The position numbers were made by a program, and so were the translations under genes. Below are positions 1 to 10,713 of a DNA stretch of 64,000 nucleotides, one piece after another (positions within the stretch are counted from its first letter, which is position 1; each line of letters begins with the position of its first letter). The notes under the pieces are model-generated. The model worked only from the letters and a program-made list of their open reading frames with translations. It searched no databases and had not been told where the DNA came from. The stretch covers positions 116,975 to 180,974 of the forward strand of contig MNCI01003902.1 of the NCBI GenBank assembly GCA_015680685.1. The letters run 5' to 3'. Source of the DNA: Gnetum montanum. Lineage: Eukaryota; Streptophyta; Gnetopsida; Gnetales; Gnetaceae.

Positions 1-1253
1 ACACCCCTTAGACACAATAAATAGGCTACAAACACTAGTTATGGGACTAGAAAAACATGTTACCCATGCCTGAAGGTCTCCTCTAACTAACACCCTTCCT
101 CACTTCCTACTTCTCTTTTCTTCTCTAATAAGGAACAGTGGTTGTTTTGTGGAAGCACCCTTGTGTCTCAAGGGGGTGGACTGGTCTTAGAAAGGTGATG
201 CAAAGTCACTAAACGTGGTTGATTTTGGTCTAGACTAATGATGGAACCTATCAAGTCATTTAACCATAAAATCCACAAGGGACTTCATGTGACCTTAATC
301 AAGAACTCCATTCCACTCTATTTTTTTTTTCTCTCTCTCATCCATCTATCCTATCCATGTCTCCCCTCACTGCCAATTTCATATTTTTTTTCGATGTCTT
401 AGTCTAATGTGTCAAAATTCTTAGGTAGTTTCTTCTGGGTTTTTATACTTAACCTTCTGTAACCATTAATCATCCATAGGGCCCATGAACTCCTTAGTTT
501 CAAGTTATGCAAGGGCAACAAAGGCCTGTGCCTACTTTGGGGAGGACCCACTTGCATATCTTTTGGTTGGATTAGTTAAGTTCTTTATCCTTAAACACTC
601 TTACAACCAAATCCTTTTGTTTATCCTATCAGTGACATTCAATTGTGCACATCTTTACAACATTTTTTAGTGAACTTTCTTTTTTATTGTTGTAAATTCT
701 TACACCCTCTTCAAATATTTCCTTGTGTAGAACTCTTTCAACTTTAATGGACTGCTTCTCTATTTTACCCTATTTGTCAATCTTCTTGCTAACATTACTA
801 AAGGAATCAATCTACCACAATCACAACCTAGCTAAGTGTAACCACTAACGAGACAAGGTACTTACTAGATATGTGTTACACAGTGCATACTCATTTGTGA
901 TTTTGTTGTGGTTGCACTGGAAAGCATGAATTGGAAGTGAGACTATCTTTCCTAAGGATGATGCGGCAGTACCACACGATAAGGCCCGTTCATGGTCATT
1001 GGATTTTTTCTCTCGCTCTTCAGCTACCAAAAGGTGTTAGATGTTAGTTTGCTCAGGGTGTTTACTTCTCTTATCATGAACACCCAATTTTGTAAAGTTT
1101 GTAAATTTGTATACTTGGGCACTTAGAGTCTATTTGTTCCATCTAAGTTAGTTTGTATGTCAGTCAATAATCCCATACCTACCTAATATTTTGTAAGGAA
1201 TTTTTTTTCCTCTTCTTCACTCGAGGATGAGTTTTCATTCAGTCATGGGGGTA
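1..1253 (+). mobile_element. 3' internal region of a Tat/Athila-like Ty3/gypsy element (copy A1), internally deleted
   Basis: Bases 1-800 match 3629-4890 in the same orientation: shared landmarks are the block around GAAAGACATGTTACCCATGCC, the GGAGGACCCAC stretch near 541/4155 and the stretch near 803/4890. From about 1030 the sequence instead matches the 3' non-coding end seen at 7828-7981. Most of the ORFX coding region between these parts is therefore missing. The stretch runs directly into a polypurine tract and an LTR at 1254, so it is the 3' part of one element whose 5' part lies off the window. The small open frames here (485-670, 845-1030) have no protein features and sit in DNA that is non-coding in the other copies. 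Confidence 0.7.
1219..1253 (+). other. Polypurine tract and conserved pre-LTR box
   Basis: CTCGAGGATGAG, then TTTTCATTCAGTCATGGGGGTA, lies immediately before the TGATAA start of the LTR. The same box precedes the LTR starts at 7982, 17598 and 36935, and is found reverse-complemented after 22946, 38049 and 45164. GGGGGTA is the likely plus-strand priming tract. Confidence 0.8.
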
Positions 1254-2123
1254 TGATAAATCACATTTTTCATAGCTCTGATATCGGATACTTGATATCG
1301 AAGCCTCAACATCAGGTATCTGATGTCAAAGCTTAAGATGTAATGTTGGATATCTGATATCAAAGGGTATACACCGACCTATAAATATAGTGCTTGGGCT
1401 CATGATTTGCAGATGGTTTTTAGTTAGTTTTTCGTAGTTTTTATCAAAGTAGCGAAGTTATTGTAGTTTTTTTTCTCCAAAGTTAGAATATTTCTAAGTG
1501 CCCATAGTAGGAGTCTGAGTGTGTATGGATCTTTGTTCAAACATTGATGTACTTGAGTGCAGTAGTGTGATAGGAATAAAACGAAGCCTTTTGATAATCC
1601 TTACAGAATAGATTTATGTTTTCTTTAATGCACTTTATTTTCATGCACTTTACTTTAATGCATTTAAATTAAGCAATTTATCTCCAATTGTTAATGAACA
1701 CAAGCATAACTACTTCAAGCATACATATAGCACTTGGTAACCTAAAAACGCTTAATGTTTGGTAGCCCAGCAGTGCTATATGTGTTTATGATGTGTCCAA
1801 GAAAGTGGGATGGGTACTTGTGTTAGGCTAGCTAGGTAGTAAATGAATTATATCTTAAACTACTCTACGTTTCATTCTTGTTGTAGGTGATTAAACTTAT
1901 AAAACATAAAATTAATAAAATCATGTACCTCAATTGCACTTAACCCATATCCTTGAGTTTCATAAGTGTAATTGGGAAGACAATGAATATTTTCAATGCC
2001 CATTTTACTTCCTAGAAGAACTAGTACACTGGAGAACTATAGGTCCACATAATTTAACCGGATTATGTGTGAACACCTTAATGATTCGTATGGTTGCGTA
2101 TATGGGTACTTCACCACTCATCA
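1254..2123 (+). mobile_element. LTR (type alpha), 870 bp, 3' LTR of copy A1
   Basis: It begins TGATAAATCA after a polypurine tract and ends CACTCATCA. It contains GATATC motifs at 1280-1370 and a TATAAATATAG promoter box near 1380, followed by leader-like sequence. It aligns along its whole length with the LTR at 14974-15828. No tRNA-Asp primer site follows, so it is a 3' LTR. The next bases belong to another copy of the family. A target duplication could not be recognised. Confidence 0.85.
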
Positions 2124-2456
2124 CATATGATTAAAAATAATAATAAAATAACATTAAAATGATTAATCTGCCATAATCATAACTTAGCCAAGTGTAACTA
2201 ATTCAAGAGAAAAGGTGGCAGTAGCAAGTAGGACCGTGTGGTGTAAATTCTCTATCTATAGGATAGCATTAAGTCATCTCAACGAGGTGGCATGAGCAAT
2301 TAGCAAGATGGAGGATTTGACGTCAATGGTTTCTATTCAAAGAATGCAAGTGCTCGCAAGATTAAATCCTAATACTTAAGAGGTAATGATGTCCCTTTCT
2401 CAATAGCAATAATTCTAAGAAATCTCTAGGAATGCTGCTACCTTTTCGGTGCACTT
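2124..2456 (+). mobile_element. Fragment of the ORFX region of another copy
   Basis: Bases 2158-2456 match 4890-4925 and then 5950-6190: for example AAGAATGCAAGTGCTCGCAAG here against AAGAATGCAATCGCCTACAAG there, and both contain AAATCTCTAGGAA. It is a deleted piece of the long extra reading frame described at 4965-7757. Stops are present in all frames. Confidence 0.6.
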
Positions 2457-2930
2457 TTAATCCAAGCTCCATACACTTTCAGCAGCCTATGACCTAGATC
2501 TTAAGCACAAAGAGAACAATTGATCAACCTTAACATGCTAGATTAAAATCGATTAGTGGCCCTATTCTTGAGTGAAGTGCATAAGGCATTCTACAAGCAA
2601 CGACATGACCTAAGAATAAGGAAAGTCAAATTTCAACCTAGAGATAAGGTCCTCTACTAGAACCGCAAACTTGTTTCTCAATGAAAAAAATTTCAAACAT
2701 TATGGGAGGGGTCTTATATAATTGACAAAATGTTTCCTTTTGGGGCCATGTTAATTTACAAACCTGAGAGCTCAAATAAGAAACAATTGGTCAACATTCA
2801 ACAAATAAAACTTTTCCATGAGCTTAAGCAAGCCAGTGCAATGAATACCTCATTGGATGGACAACCTCGCTCAATCTTTTGGATCTCCTCCTTCAAACTT
2901 AGTCATGGGGAAGATGGTCATTTATGCTAA
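2457..2930 (+). pseudogene. Integrase C-terminal tail of pol, decayed
   Basis: The frame starting LIQAPYTF aligns with the C-terminal part of the integrase frames in element F (about 53190-53560) and element B (about 14785-14950). Shared landmarks are NLNMLD, EVHKAFYKQRHD, RDKVLY, FQTLWEGSYI, LVNIQQIK and the end SHGEDGHLC followed by a stop. In the Ty3/gypsy family this region follows the DDE core and includes the GPY-like module (here EGSYII), which helps integrase bind DNA or chromatin. The core itself is absent. Several in-frame stops occur before 2730; the last 66 codons are open. The final 25 codons are shared with element I near 39900, which supports this as the true pol end. Confidence 0.75.
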
Positions 2931-3628
2931 TCATTTACATTGCTCCTCAATTTTTCTATTTTTTGTTTTACACTTTGTTAATGTTACACCTTTTTATTTT
3001 ATATTTATTCCTATTTTACATCATTTTTTGTCTTACACCATCATTGATACATTTGATTTTTCTTGAATATTTTACACTTTCTTGTATAATATCTTTTGTT
3101 TTGGGTGTGATTTTCTAAATTTTTGCTAATAAAGTGCTTTGTGCCAAAGGACACAGTGGTGTTGTAACTATTGTTAATTGTGGTTTGTACTTATTGTTTC
3201 TGATTGCTAATGTCTGGCTTCTATTTTGAATTTTGGTACTAATAACTAAGACATGGTTTCTTTTTTATGGAATAAGCAATGAATCTATGACATTCACACA
3301 TCCAAAAACTCTATGGTTTTCCTTGTTTTGGATGTATGAGATCCCTTTTCATTAAGTAAACCTTTAACGAACTTATGATCTTTGTAGTTTCTAGACTTGG
3401 AAAGGATTCAAAGGTTTGAACAGGATGTGACTTCAAGGGAACTTAATACTCTCTATACCCTTCTACTTACTTGGATGCATGAGTGTTTTCATGGATTTCT
3501 TACCATTCTATATCAAATAAGTCTTTGCATGGTGTGGCTCCCATCTAAAAAAATAAAAAATAAAAACGTACACAAAAAACACAAAAAAATGATGATGAAA
3601 AAAATGAAATGATGATGGGAATTCAAAG
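2931..3628 (+). mobile_element. Non-coding spacer downstream of pol, with conserved block
   Basis: This T-rich spacer follows the pol stop. CTAATAAAGTG at 3126 recurs after the integrase of element F at 53894. GGATGTGACTTCAAGGGAAC near 3420 is the local copy of a block found in every element of the window (13213, 27325 reversed, 39498 reversed, 54143). No coding feature is recognised. Confidence 0.6.
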
Positions 3629-4889
3629 CACACCCCTTAAATAGAATAATGAGCTACAAGCATTGGTTATGGACTAGAAAGACATGTTACCCATGCCTGA
3701 AAGTCCCCTCTAACTAAGGTCCTTTTGCACTTCTTGCTTCTCTTTTCTTCTCTATAAGGAATGTTGATTGATCTATGGGAGCACTCTTGTATCCCAAGGG
3801 AATGGACTGATCTTAGAGCGGTGATGCAAAGTCACTGAATGTGGTTGGTTTTGGTCTAGACTAAGGATGGATTTTATTAGGTCATTTAACCATAGAAATT
3901 CATGAGGAACTTTACATGACCTTAATTAAGAACTCCATTCCACTTTCTCTCTCATCCATCTATGGTTTCCATGACTAACCACATTGTCGATGTTCATGTC
4001 CCTGTTTGATGTCTTGGTTTGATATGCCTAAATTCTTAGGTAGATTATTCCAGGTTTTGATCCTTAACTTTCATAACCATTAATCACATATGATGTCCAC
4101 AGACTTCTTAGGTTGAGGTTATGCAAGGGCAAAAAGGGCATGTGCCTACTATGAGAAGGACCCACTTACATATCTCTTGGTTGGGTTAGTTAAGTACCTC
4201 ATCCTTAGACATTCTAGCAATCCAAAGCTTCATGCATCCCATTCAATGCATCCAACTGTGCACTCCTTAAGATAATTTCTTCAATGAAAAATTTTTCCAT
4301 CCAATTTGTCAATGTTCGAGATTTTCACAACCCTCTTTGATGATTCCATCAAGTTCTTGGCTTTTATGGGGACTCCATGGATCCCACTTTCATTAGAAAA
4401 CTCCATGTATTTTATGAAAAATTCAAGTTAAAAAATTTTGCTTATAGCCTTTGTAAATGGGTACCCATTGACAAACCCTACATGTACAAGACCTCATATA
4501 TGGGACCCCATCGACACAACACAAAAATAGTATACATATATATACATGCCCATACATCAATTTTTTCACATTTCCTTTCAAATGCCAATGGAGGTTTTAG
4601 AATTTTCAGAGTTGAGAACCTTCTAGAAGCCATATCTTCCTAATTGTTTGTCCAAATCACTCAGTTTCTAAACCTTGTAGCTACCAAAGGTAAGCTCTTA
4701 GTCATAGGCATCACAAACCTGAAGTTTTTGAGTTTTTGATAGAAAATTTTTCTAAAATGTTTCTAACTCCCACAAAGGTTTAACAAAGAAACGAACATGC
4801 AAACATCAAATTACAAAATTTAAACCCTTCCAACTAGCTGTAGTAATACTTTGAACTTAAAAATTAATAAAATAATAATAAAATAACCA
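3629..4889 (+). mobile_element. Spacer between pol and ORFX, second copy of bases 1-800
   Basis: This matches bases 1-800 but retains about 460 bp more in its second half. On the opposite strand it corresponds to 26640-27210 of element D and 46990-47340 of element E, so it is the normal DNA between pol or gag and ORFX. A TATATATATAC stretch at 4534-4545 could be a remnant of the internal promoter that is clearer in element E, but no GATATC array is seen here. No protein is recognised. Confidence 0.6.
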
Positions 4890-4964
4890 ATCTACCATGG
4901 TCCAACCTTAGCCTAAGTGTAACTAACTAATGAGAAGAGGTATCAAAACATTATAAGTTACACA

Positions 4965-7757
4965 TTTTATATACTAATCCTTGGATGTGTTGTGACCATA
5001 AATGGAATCAAAGGAGAAGCACACATAGGAAGGAGGACCATCACAACCATGGGACAAACAACCATGAATGGGAAGGGACAAAGAACAAGCCCAAGAACAA
5101 CAAGCAACAATAGATTCTATGAGAGCTCTTAGGGAGGAGCCTAAAGTGGAATCTGTTTATTAGATTCCAAAAAAAGTAACAATGACAAAGCAATCCCACT
5201 GGGATGAGGCATCAACTCTACAAGAAAACCTTGAGGTGACCTTGACAGAAGTTTGTCTCAAGTAGATCAAATCAAAGGAGGTTCTAAAAATGATGTTCTA
5301 AGAGTTCAATTATGGCTCTTTCTTGGAGTAAGAACCTTAAGAAGTACAAGATCAACTAAAGACCTCTCACATGTGGCCCATCATCACTTCCAACAAGGAG
5401 TGGTACATGGGAGAGACATTCTTAGTTTAGAATAACAAGTAGCCTAGATCAATGGTCAAGATTAAGGATATTTCAGTGTCTTACTCAATGTAGGCCATTT
5501 CAAAGCCACTTGGGTTGCCGAAAATTGGGATAAATCTTGTTGAGATTGTAGCCTTTCACCTTAATCCAATGGTGAGGCTAAGCAAGATCACTATCTTCTT
5601 TACTTATGTGTGTGCTGCTCTAAGTCATAGATTCCTTTTCAACCTTCCATAGCTAATCTATCTTAAGATAGAAAAGTGCTTTAAGGAGAACGAACATGGA
5701 AGGAAGGAACTTCCCTTTCCATGCCTCATTCGAAAACTATGTCAGAGGGGAGGGATAACTTGCTATAAAAATGGCAATGTACAACGTGCTCCATCCACTA
5801 ATTGAATGGAGATGATGAAGGACAAATTCCTTACAAAAGTCATCCAAGAAGAGGAGTAGCAACCACCACCTCCACCACCCACTCAACAAATAATGTCAAA
5901 TATCATTGTAACTTCTCAACGATTGCATGGATTTAGAGAATGAATCTTGAGTGAGTAAGAGCAACAAGTAGGAATGAGTGGTGGTAATCCATCTGTGTAC
6001 CGGCCACAGATGAGTCACTTGAATGAAGTGGCTTAAACATTTAGCTAGATGAAAGGAGGTGGACCAATTTTTTCAGCTCAAAGAATGCAATCGCCTACAA
6101 GATCAAATCCTAGTGCCTGAGAGGTGATGGTATCCCTCTCACAACAACAACAATTCTCAAAAATCTCTAGGAACATTGTTACTTTTTTAGTGCACCTGGA
6201 GGAGGATGAGGAGGCAACAATTTTGGTGATGTGTACCATGAGGGGTAGGAGACACTAGCAGAGGTGGTTGTTGATAAAATTTTTAAATCTCTAAATGCAC
6301 CTATAGCATCTATACCAAATGTCTCTACACTTAAAGATGTACAAACACCTGTAGGGATAGTAACTAGCAAGTTGAGCACATCAGAACATGAATAATTACT
6401 AGATTGATTGGTGGGAATCGAGCAATTGATTACAAATGTCTTCAACCCTCCAGATAACATAACTGCATCCCAGTTAGAGTTGCTAGAAGCAAGGGGCAAG
6501 AACATCATTTTGAAGGGGCAACTCAAAAAAACCTAAGAGCTAAATGAACACTTGGCTACAGAGGTTACCGAACTAAGAGCCTAGATTATTGACCCTGCAT
6601 TCCTCAACTAGACACTGATAAAGGATGAAGCTCTTGAACAACTTCACATAGGATTGAAATGGGTTGAGGGTGTGATGGAGACACTGATCTTCTATTGATC
6701 CTCGGCAAAGGCCACTCAACATAAAATTCAAAAGTCCTTGCATTAGACCCATAAGAAGAATGTACAATTGACAATAGAGAATCATCACCTATGAAATGTT
6801 GATGCACAAAAATAGCAAATGGCATATTTCATCCATCAACAATAGGAGTAGCTAGCCAAAGTGAACATTAAGCTAAGGAGATTGGTAGCGAAAAATAGGA
6901 ACCTCTCCATGGAGGAGGTTTGTTCTGTTTGCTTAAAGACTACAATTGAAGTAGTCACCTAGAAACTAAAGGCTCTTAAATTTGAGAGAGTTAAAAATCA
7001 CTACAGAGATCAGGTCTGTCTACAAAAATAAGTTAATAAAAAACACATCTAGTTAGCAAAGGCAAAAGTAAATGAGACCCTCCAGCAACTCTAGTAAGGA
7101 AGAGAGATTTGTCCACCTATCATTGATGGGATAGATGCCTACAAGAAAGTGGATATCTGCATGAAGGCATTGCAAATTAAGGAGATGATAGAATACATGG
7201 ATCTTGCCAATCTTCAATATGAAAATATGACTATGCTAATTGATGGGCAGCTACAGTTGAAATTGAAAAAATAAGTGACCAACTCATACTTATTGTACGA
7301 GGCAGAGTTCAAGCACCATAAGGACACCAAGCATAAGCTTGCAGTGGCAAACATAGAACTTGATGTTCTCAAGGAAAAGTTCACTGATTAAAGACCAACT
7401 ACCAAGAACCTAACCAAGAGGATGAATGACTACTAGGAACTACAAAACACACTCAGAGCATTTAATATTGAACGAAAGAAATTTGCTACCTAGTTTGTTA
7501 ATGTGAAGGGGTTGTTTCCAGTAATGCCCTGTCCATGGGATATCCCCATTCCAACCCACATTGGTGATGTCACGTGGACTGTGAGTGATCCCCAAACCAA
7601 GGAGAAGAAGATAAAGGCATTATTGAATGCCTTTTGCCTTCCACCGGAAGTGATAGCTACAAGAGGATAGCCATAGCTACCTCAACCATTGCATGCACCT
7701 AAAATAAGAGAAGGTCCTCTAGAACATTAGAAACCTCCACTGCTTAGGACTATCTAA
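4965..7757 (+). pseudogene. ORFX: retroelement passenger protein with PF20167-like N-terminal part and long helical C-terminal part, decayed
   Basis: I do not know a gene name. Many stops interrupt the frame, but landmarks match copies D (25901-23133), E (46139-45440) and H (35702-36705): EWYMGETF, AISKPLGLPKIG, then LPFPCLIRKLC (about 5712-5745), a Pro/Gln linker, a long charged helical region (about 6460-7500), and near the C-terminus MPCPWDIPIPTHIGD, ending PPLLRTI and a stop at 7755-7757. The N-terminal pattern (WY..., then AI..LxLPxIG, then FPxLIxxLCxxaGI) recalls the 'putative plant transposon protein' domain (PF20167); this is recognition by eye. The start is uncertain: an ATG follows GTGACCATAA at about 4996. 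It lies in the extra-ORF or env position of Tat/Athila elements, but no signal peptide or membrane span is seen. Function unknown. Confidence 0.6.
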
Positions 7758-7939
7758 TCTTTTTAACAATCTTCATTCTATTAGAGGATGTTTATCCAAT
7801 TTTTTAGGCATGTTCTAGTGTTCAATTTCGTGTCATGAACACCACAATTTTGTAATCAATGTCGATCCATACACTCCAAGAACTTAGTTTTATTTTGTTA
7901 TGTTTGTGTCAGTCAATAATTCTATACCTTCCCTATTTT

Positions 7940-8022
7940 GTAAAGAACCTGAGGACGAGTTTTCATTCAGTTGTGGGGGTATGATGAAGTGTCTTCGGTT
8001 AGCTGCATCGATGGGATGTTTG
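7940..8022 (+). mobile_element. Polypurine tract and truncated LTR start
   Basis: GAGGACGAGTTTTCATTCAG and TTGTGGGGGTA lead to TGATGAAG at 7982. Only about 40 bp resemble an LTR start (CGATGGG is shared with the LTR at 36935). The match is then lost, so this LTR was deleted or replaced. Confidence 0.65.
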
Positions 8023-8159
8023 TGTCAGAATCTTAGATGATGACAACAATAGAGATTTCTTGCATAAATAACACTAAATAACATGTTCATGGTACATATA
8101 GAATAATGAATAATCCAAGCTTGCAAAAGTAAATAGATGTTATGTGTACAAAGTTTTTA

Positions 8160-8642
8160 GTAACCTATTCCAATGCTCAAACTAGAATGAATGGTTGTTG
8201 TGTTAATGTTAAATGTCGCAGCTCCTATGGGTGCCATGACAAGTAAAGCATTATGTTTTTCATGGTAGTATTTAATGAAAGCATTATGAAGCACACCTAT
8301 GAGAAATGACTTTCCAATACCAGCTATTTCCTAGATAATCATTCATAAAGGGGAAAAAACTTTATTCATTGACTATGAAAACATAATGTGACCTACAATT
8401 TTATTGTAGCATTTCTTTTACTTTGCACCCAACTTATTAAAATCATAGGTACTATAGTCACAATCAATAACAATCATGGAGCAAGATGATTTATTTCTTG
8501 CAATAAAGCTTATAGTGAACTTTGCAACATCCTCTCTCGGATATTGTAAGATCCAACGATGCATTCTATCAACATCCCATAGGCCAAGCATATCTAGTTT
8601 TATTCTTTGAAAATGGCTTATTGATAAGAGATGATGGTTCAA
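8160..8642 (-). pseudogene. PIF1/Helitron-type DNA helicase fragment
   Basis: On the minus strand an open frame (8642-8418) gives YPREDVAKF followed by CDYSTYDFNKLGAKXKK. This resembles the 'LNxKQRxAY' entry segment of PIF1-like helicases. After a frameshift near 8350 the next part reads EIAGIGKSFLIGV, a Walker A motif for ATP binding, then LVMAPIGAATFNI and TIHSSLSIG, matching the ApTGxAAfNI.G.TiHs pattern just downstream of Walker A in PIF1 and Helitron helicases. Everything after motif Ib is missing. A Rep/HUH nuclease part is not visible, so Helitron origin is an inference; a captured host PIF1-like gene is the alternative. The locus is dead. Confidence 0.7.
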
Positions 8643-8707
8643 TATTTCAAAATCATATTCCTCATGATCTTACACCTGGGGAGTTACATCTACAAATCAA
8701 TGAGGTA

Positions 8708-8780
8708 AGGGATGTAGCTCATATGGTAGAGTGCTTACTTTGCATGTGAGAGGTATGGGGATCAATACCCCATGTCTTCA
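8708..8780 (+). tRNA. tRNA-Ala (anticodon TGC)-like gene, probably a pseudogene
   Basis: The 73-nt cloverleaf reads 7-bp acceptor AGGGATG, TA, D arm GCTC-ATATGGTA-GAGT, anticodon arm CTTAC-TTTGCAT-GTGAG (anticodon TGC), variable AGGTA, T arm TGGGG-ATCAATA-CCCCA, then TGTCTTC and discriminator A. It closely follows plant nuclear tRNA-Ala(UGC). The anticodon and T stems pair. The acceptor stem does not pair well (an A-C mismatch at its end and several G-T pairs), and the T loop starts ATC where TTC is usual. It lies alone between repeats. Either a decayed gene or the tRNA-like head of a SINE is possible; no clear SINE body follows. Confidence 0.75.
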
Positions 8781-8831
8781 ATTAATAATAATAAACCTTT
8801 ATGCTCCATCTCTAGAGAACATAAGGCCATA

Positions 8832-9097
8832 ATCTTAGTTTTAAATTGATTAGACTTAAGATATTGATTTGGTGACTCTTAGTGATTTCCAAAAATAATA
8901 TTCTATATTATTATGAAGAAAATAGATTAGTCTTAGTTTTAAATTGATTAAACTTAAGATATTCATTTGGTGAGTCTTAGTGATTCTTAAAAATAATACT
9001 CTAGATTCTTAGAAAGAAAATGGCTTTCAATATCTGAGGATAAGATTCTAATATTGTTTATGTTAGTTTTAAATTGATAATACTTAAGATACTCACA
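8832..9097 (+). repeat. Imperfect tandem repeat, about 98-bp unit, 2 full copies plus a partial third
   Basis: CTTAGTTTTAAATTGATTA begins at 8834 and again at 8932. In both, ACTTAAGATATT and GGTGA(C/G)TCTTAGTGATT follow at the same spacing. A shorter third copy (TTAGTTTTAAATTGATAA, ACTTAAGATACTC) begins at 9062. Confidence 0.75.
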
Positions 9098-9984
9098 AAA
9101 TCATCTAATTTTAATTTTAATTTTAGTAATATTAAAAAACGTTTATAGTGCAAAACATGGCTTCATCGTGTATTATTAAAATGCCATGATAGACTTCATC
9201 ACCACCACCAACCTCACGCTGCACAAAATAGTGCTCAACTCATAACATTCAGCTTCACACTTAATTGTTATGAGTTTGATTCTACTAGGTTTAATATGAT
9301 AGATCCAAAGGGTCTTAGAAAAATATTTCAGTTTCAGTTTCATATATTAGATAATTATGATATCATAATCTAGTTAAGCACATGGAACAAACATAGTGGA
9401 TGAAATTTTTATCATAATATATATTTTTATTTAGAAAAAGATTAACAAATTTGGAAATTCAAAAAATACCAAAAGGACACATTTGTTATTATTAATAATG
9501 AACTGTTAGTTTAGTTATAGATAGCATTCTAGTGAACAATACCGAGTTTTAAAGTTCTACCATGACTATATATATCTTAAAGTATACCTATATTAAAGTT
9601 ATTCAAGGTTCTAAACTTAAGTTCGAATAACCCTCTTTTGCAACCCCACTTGAAGCTTGAGGTAATGTACATGAGTATTTTTATTTGTGCAGGAGGGTAT
9701 TGTTTCAAGATTAAATGAAGCAATAAAGAGCCAATGATTTTTGTTAAAATGCTTCTCATTTTTCTAACCTTCCAAGCCTAATAACCAAAAGCGGAAAAGT
9801 CCATATCCATAACGGGGCCCTTAAAAGTGCTTGGGCAACAGAAAATCATCATATAAATCTATTTGTGCTTTTCAGTATGGTTTTCGTAACTTCATTTTTT
9901 CCCAGACTTTCTTTGCTGACTCGTTTCACTGAATCATTAAAGCATGGAGGACCTTCTCTTATTTTAGGTGTCTCAACCATTGCA
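9098..9984. other. Unassigned A+T-rich DNA
   Basis: Both strands were read. Only short open frames without family features are present. The boundary with the LTR that follows is set where the alignment to the other beta-type LTRs begins. Confidence 0.4.
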
Positions 9985-10582
9985 TGCACGTACTTGGACA
10001 CGCACATGCCTAAAAATAAAGATCGAGATTACTTTATCATTGCAGCATTCACTTATTTTTAGTTGTTTAATTGTTATTGTTATTTATTGCTTTCTTACCC
10101 TCATTTTGGATCCTTGTTATTAAACGTAAAATGAGTACAACTTAATCATGAGCATTTAAGTGTGACTACTTGGTATCCCAGTAGCGTACCTAGGACATGC
10201 GTTTGGTAATCCCAGTGGTAGTACACGAGGTCCAAGATATGTACGGATGAATAAGGATAGATTCTCATTGCACTTAGGATAGCTTGAACTCTCTCCTCCC
10301 ATTTCCAATTAGCTTAACTCTCTCCCATTCCCTCTTAGCTTAATTAAAGTTATTTTCCATTGCCTCTAGGCATAGCACTAACTTAGGACCACATCATACA
10401 CCTCACTCTGGACTAAACCATACGTGACAGAGCAAATACTAGTCCAGGTGGGAAGACAGCGAACTACGATCAACCAGTAACTATCTAGATACCACAACTA
10501 ATCCATCTACGAAGTTCGACCTAATGGTGCATGAACACTTATATTCACATGGTTGAGTGTAGGGGTACCTTGCTGTTCATCA
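9985..10582 (+). mobile_element. Partial 5' LTR (type beta) of element B
   Basis: From ACGTACTTGGACACGCACATG onward it matches the reverse complement of the LTRs at 19498, 22068 and 29885, and it ends GTTCATCA next to a primer-binding site. About 280 bp of the upstream (U3) part, with the TATA box and GATATC array, are absent or unrecognisable. Confidence 0.8.
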
Positions 10583-10583
10583 T

Positions 10584-10601
10584 TGGCACCGTTGCCAGGG
10601 A
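10584..10601 (+). other. Primer-binding site, tRNA-Asp type (element B)
   Basis: TGGCACCGTTGCCAGGGA lies one base after the LTR. The reverse complement of the plant tRNA-Asp(GTC) 3' end is TGGCGCCGTTGCCGGGGA, so 16 of 18 positions match. This primer is usual for Athila/Tat-branch elements. Confidence 0.85.
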
Positions 10602-10713
10602 CGGTGCTAGTTATTTAGATTAGTTACATCATACAAGATCATTGTAATAAAGCATTAACGATACATCTTTTAGAAAGAAGTAATTGCAACAAGTCACACA
10701 CGAATTTACAACC

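Noticed and set aside
6179-6526. 115-codon minus-strand frame
   Set aside because: It is antisense to ORFX of copy A and has no counterpart in other copies.
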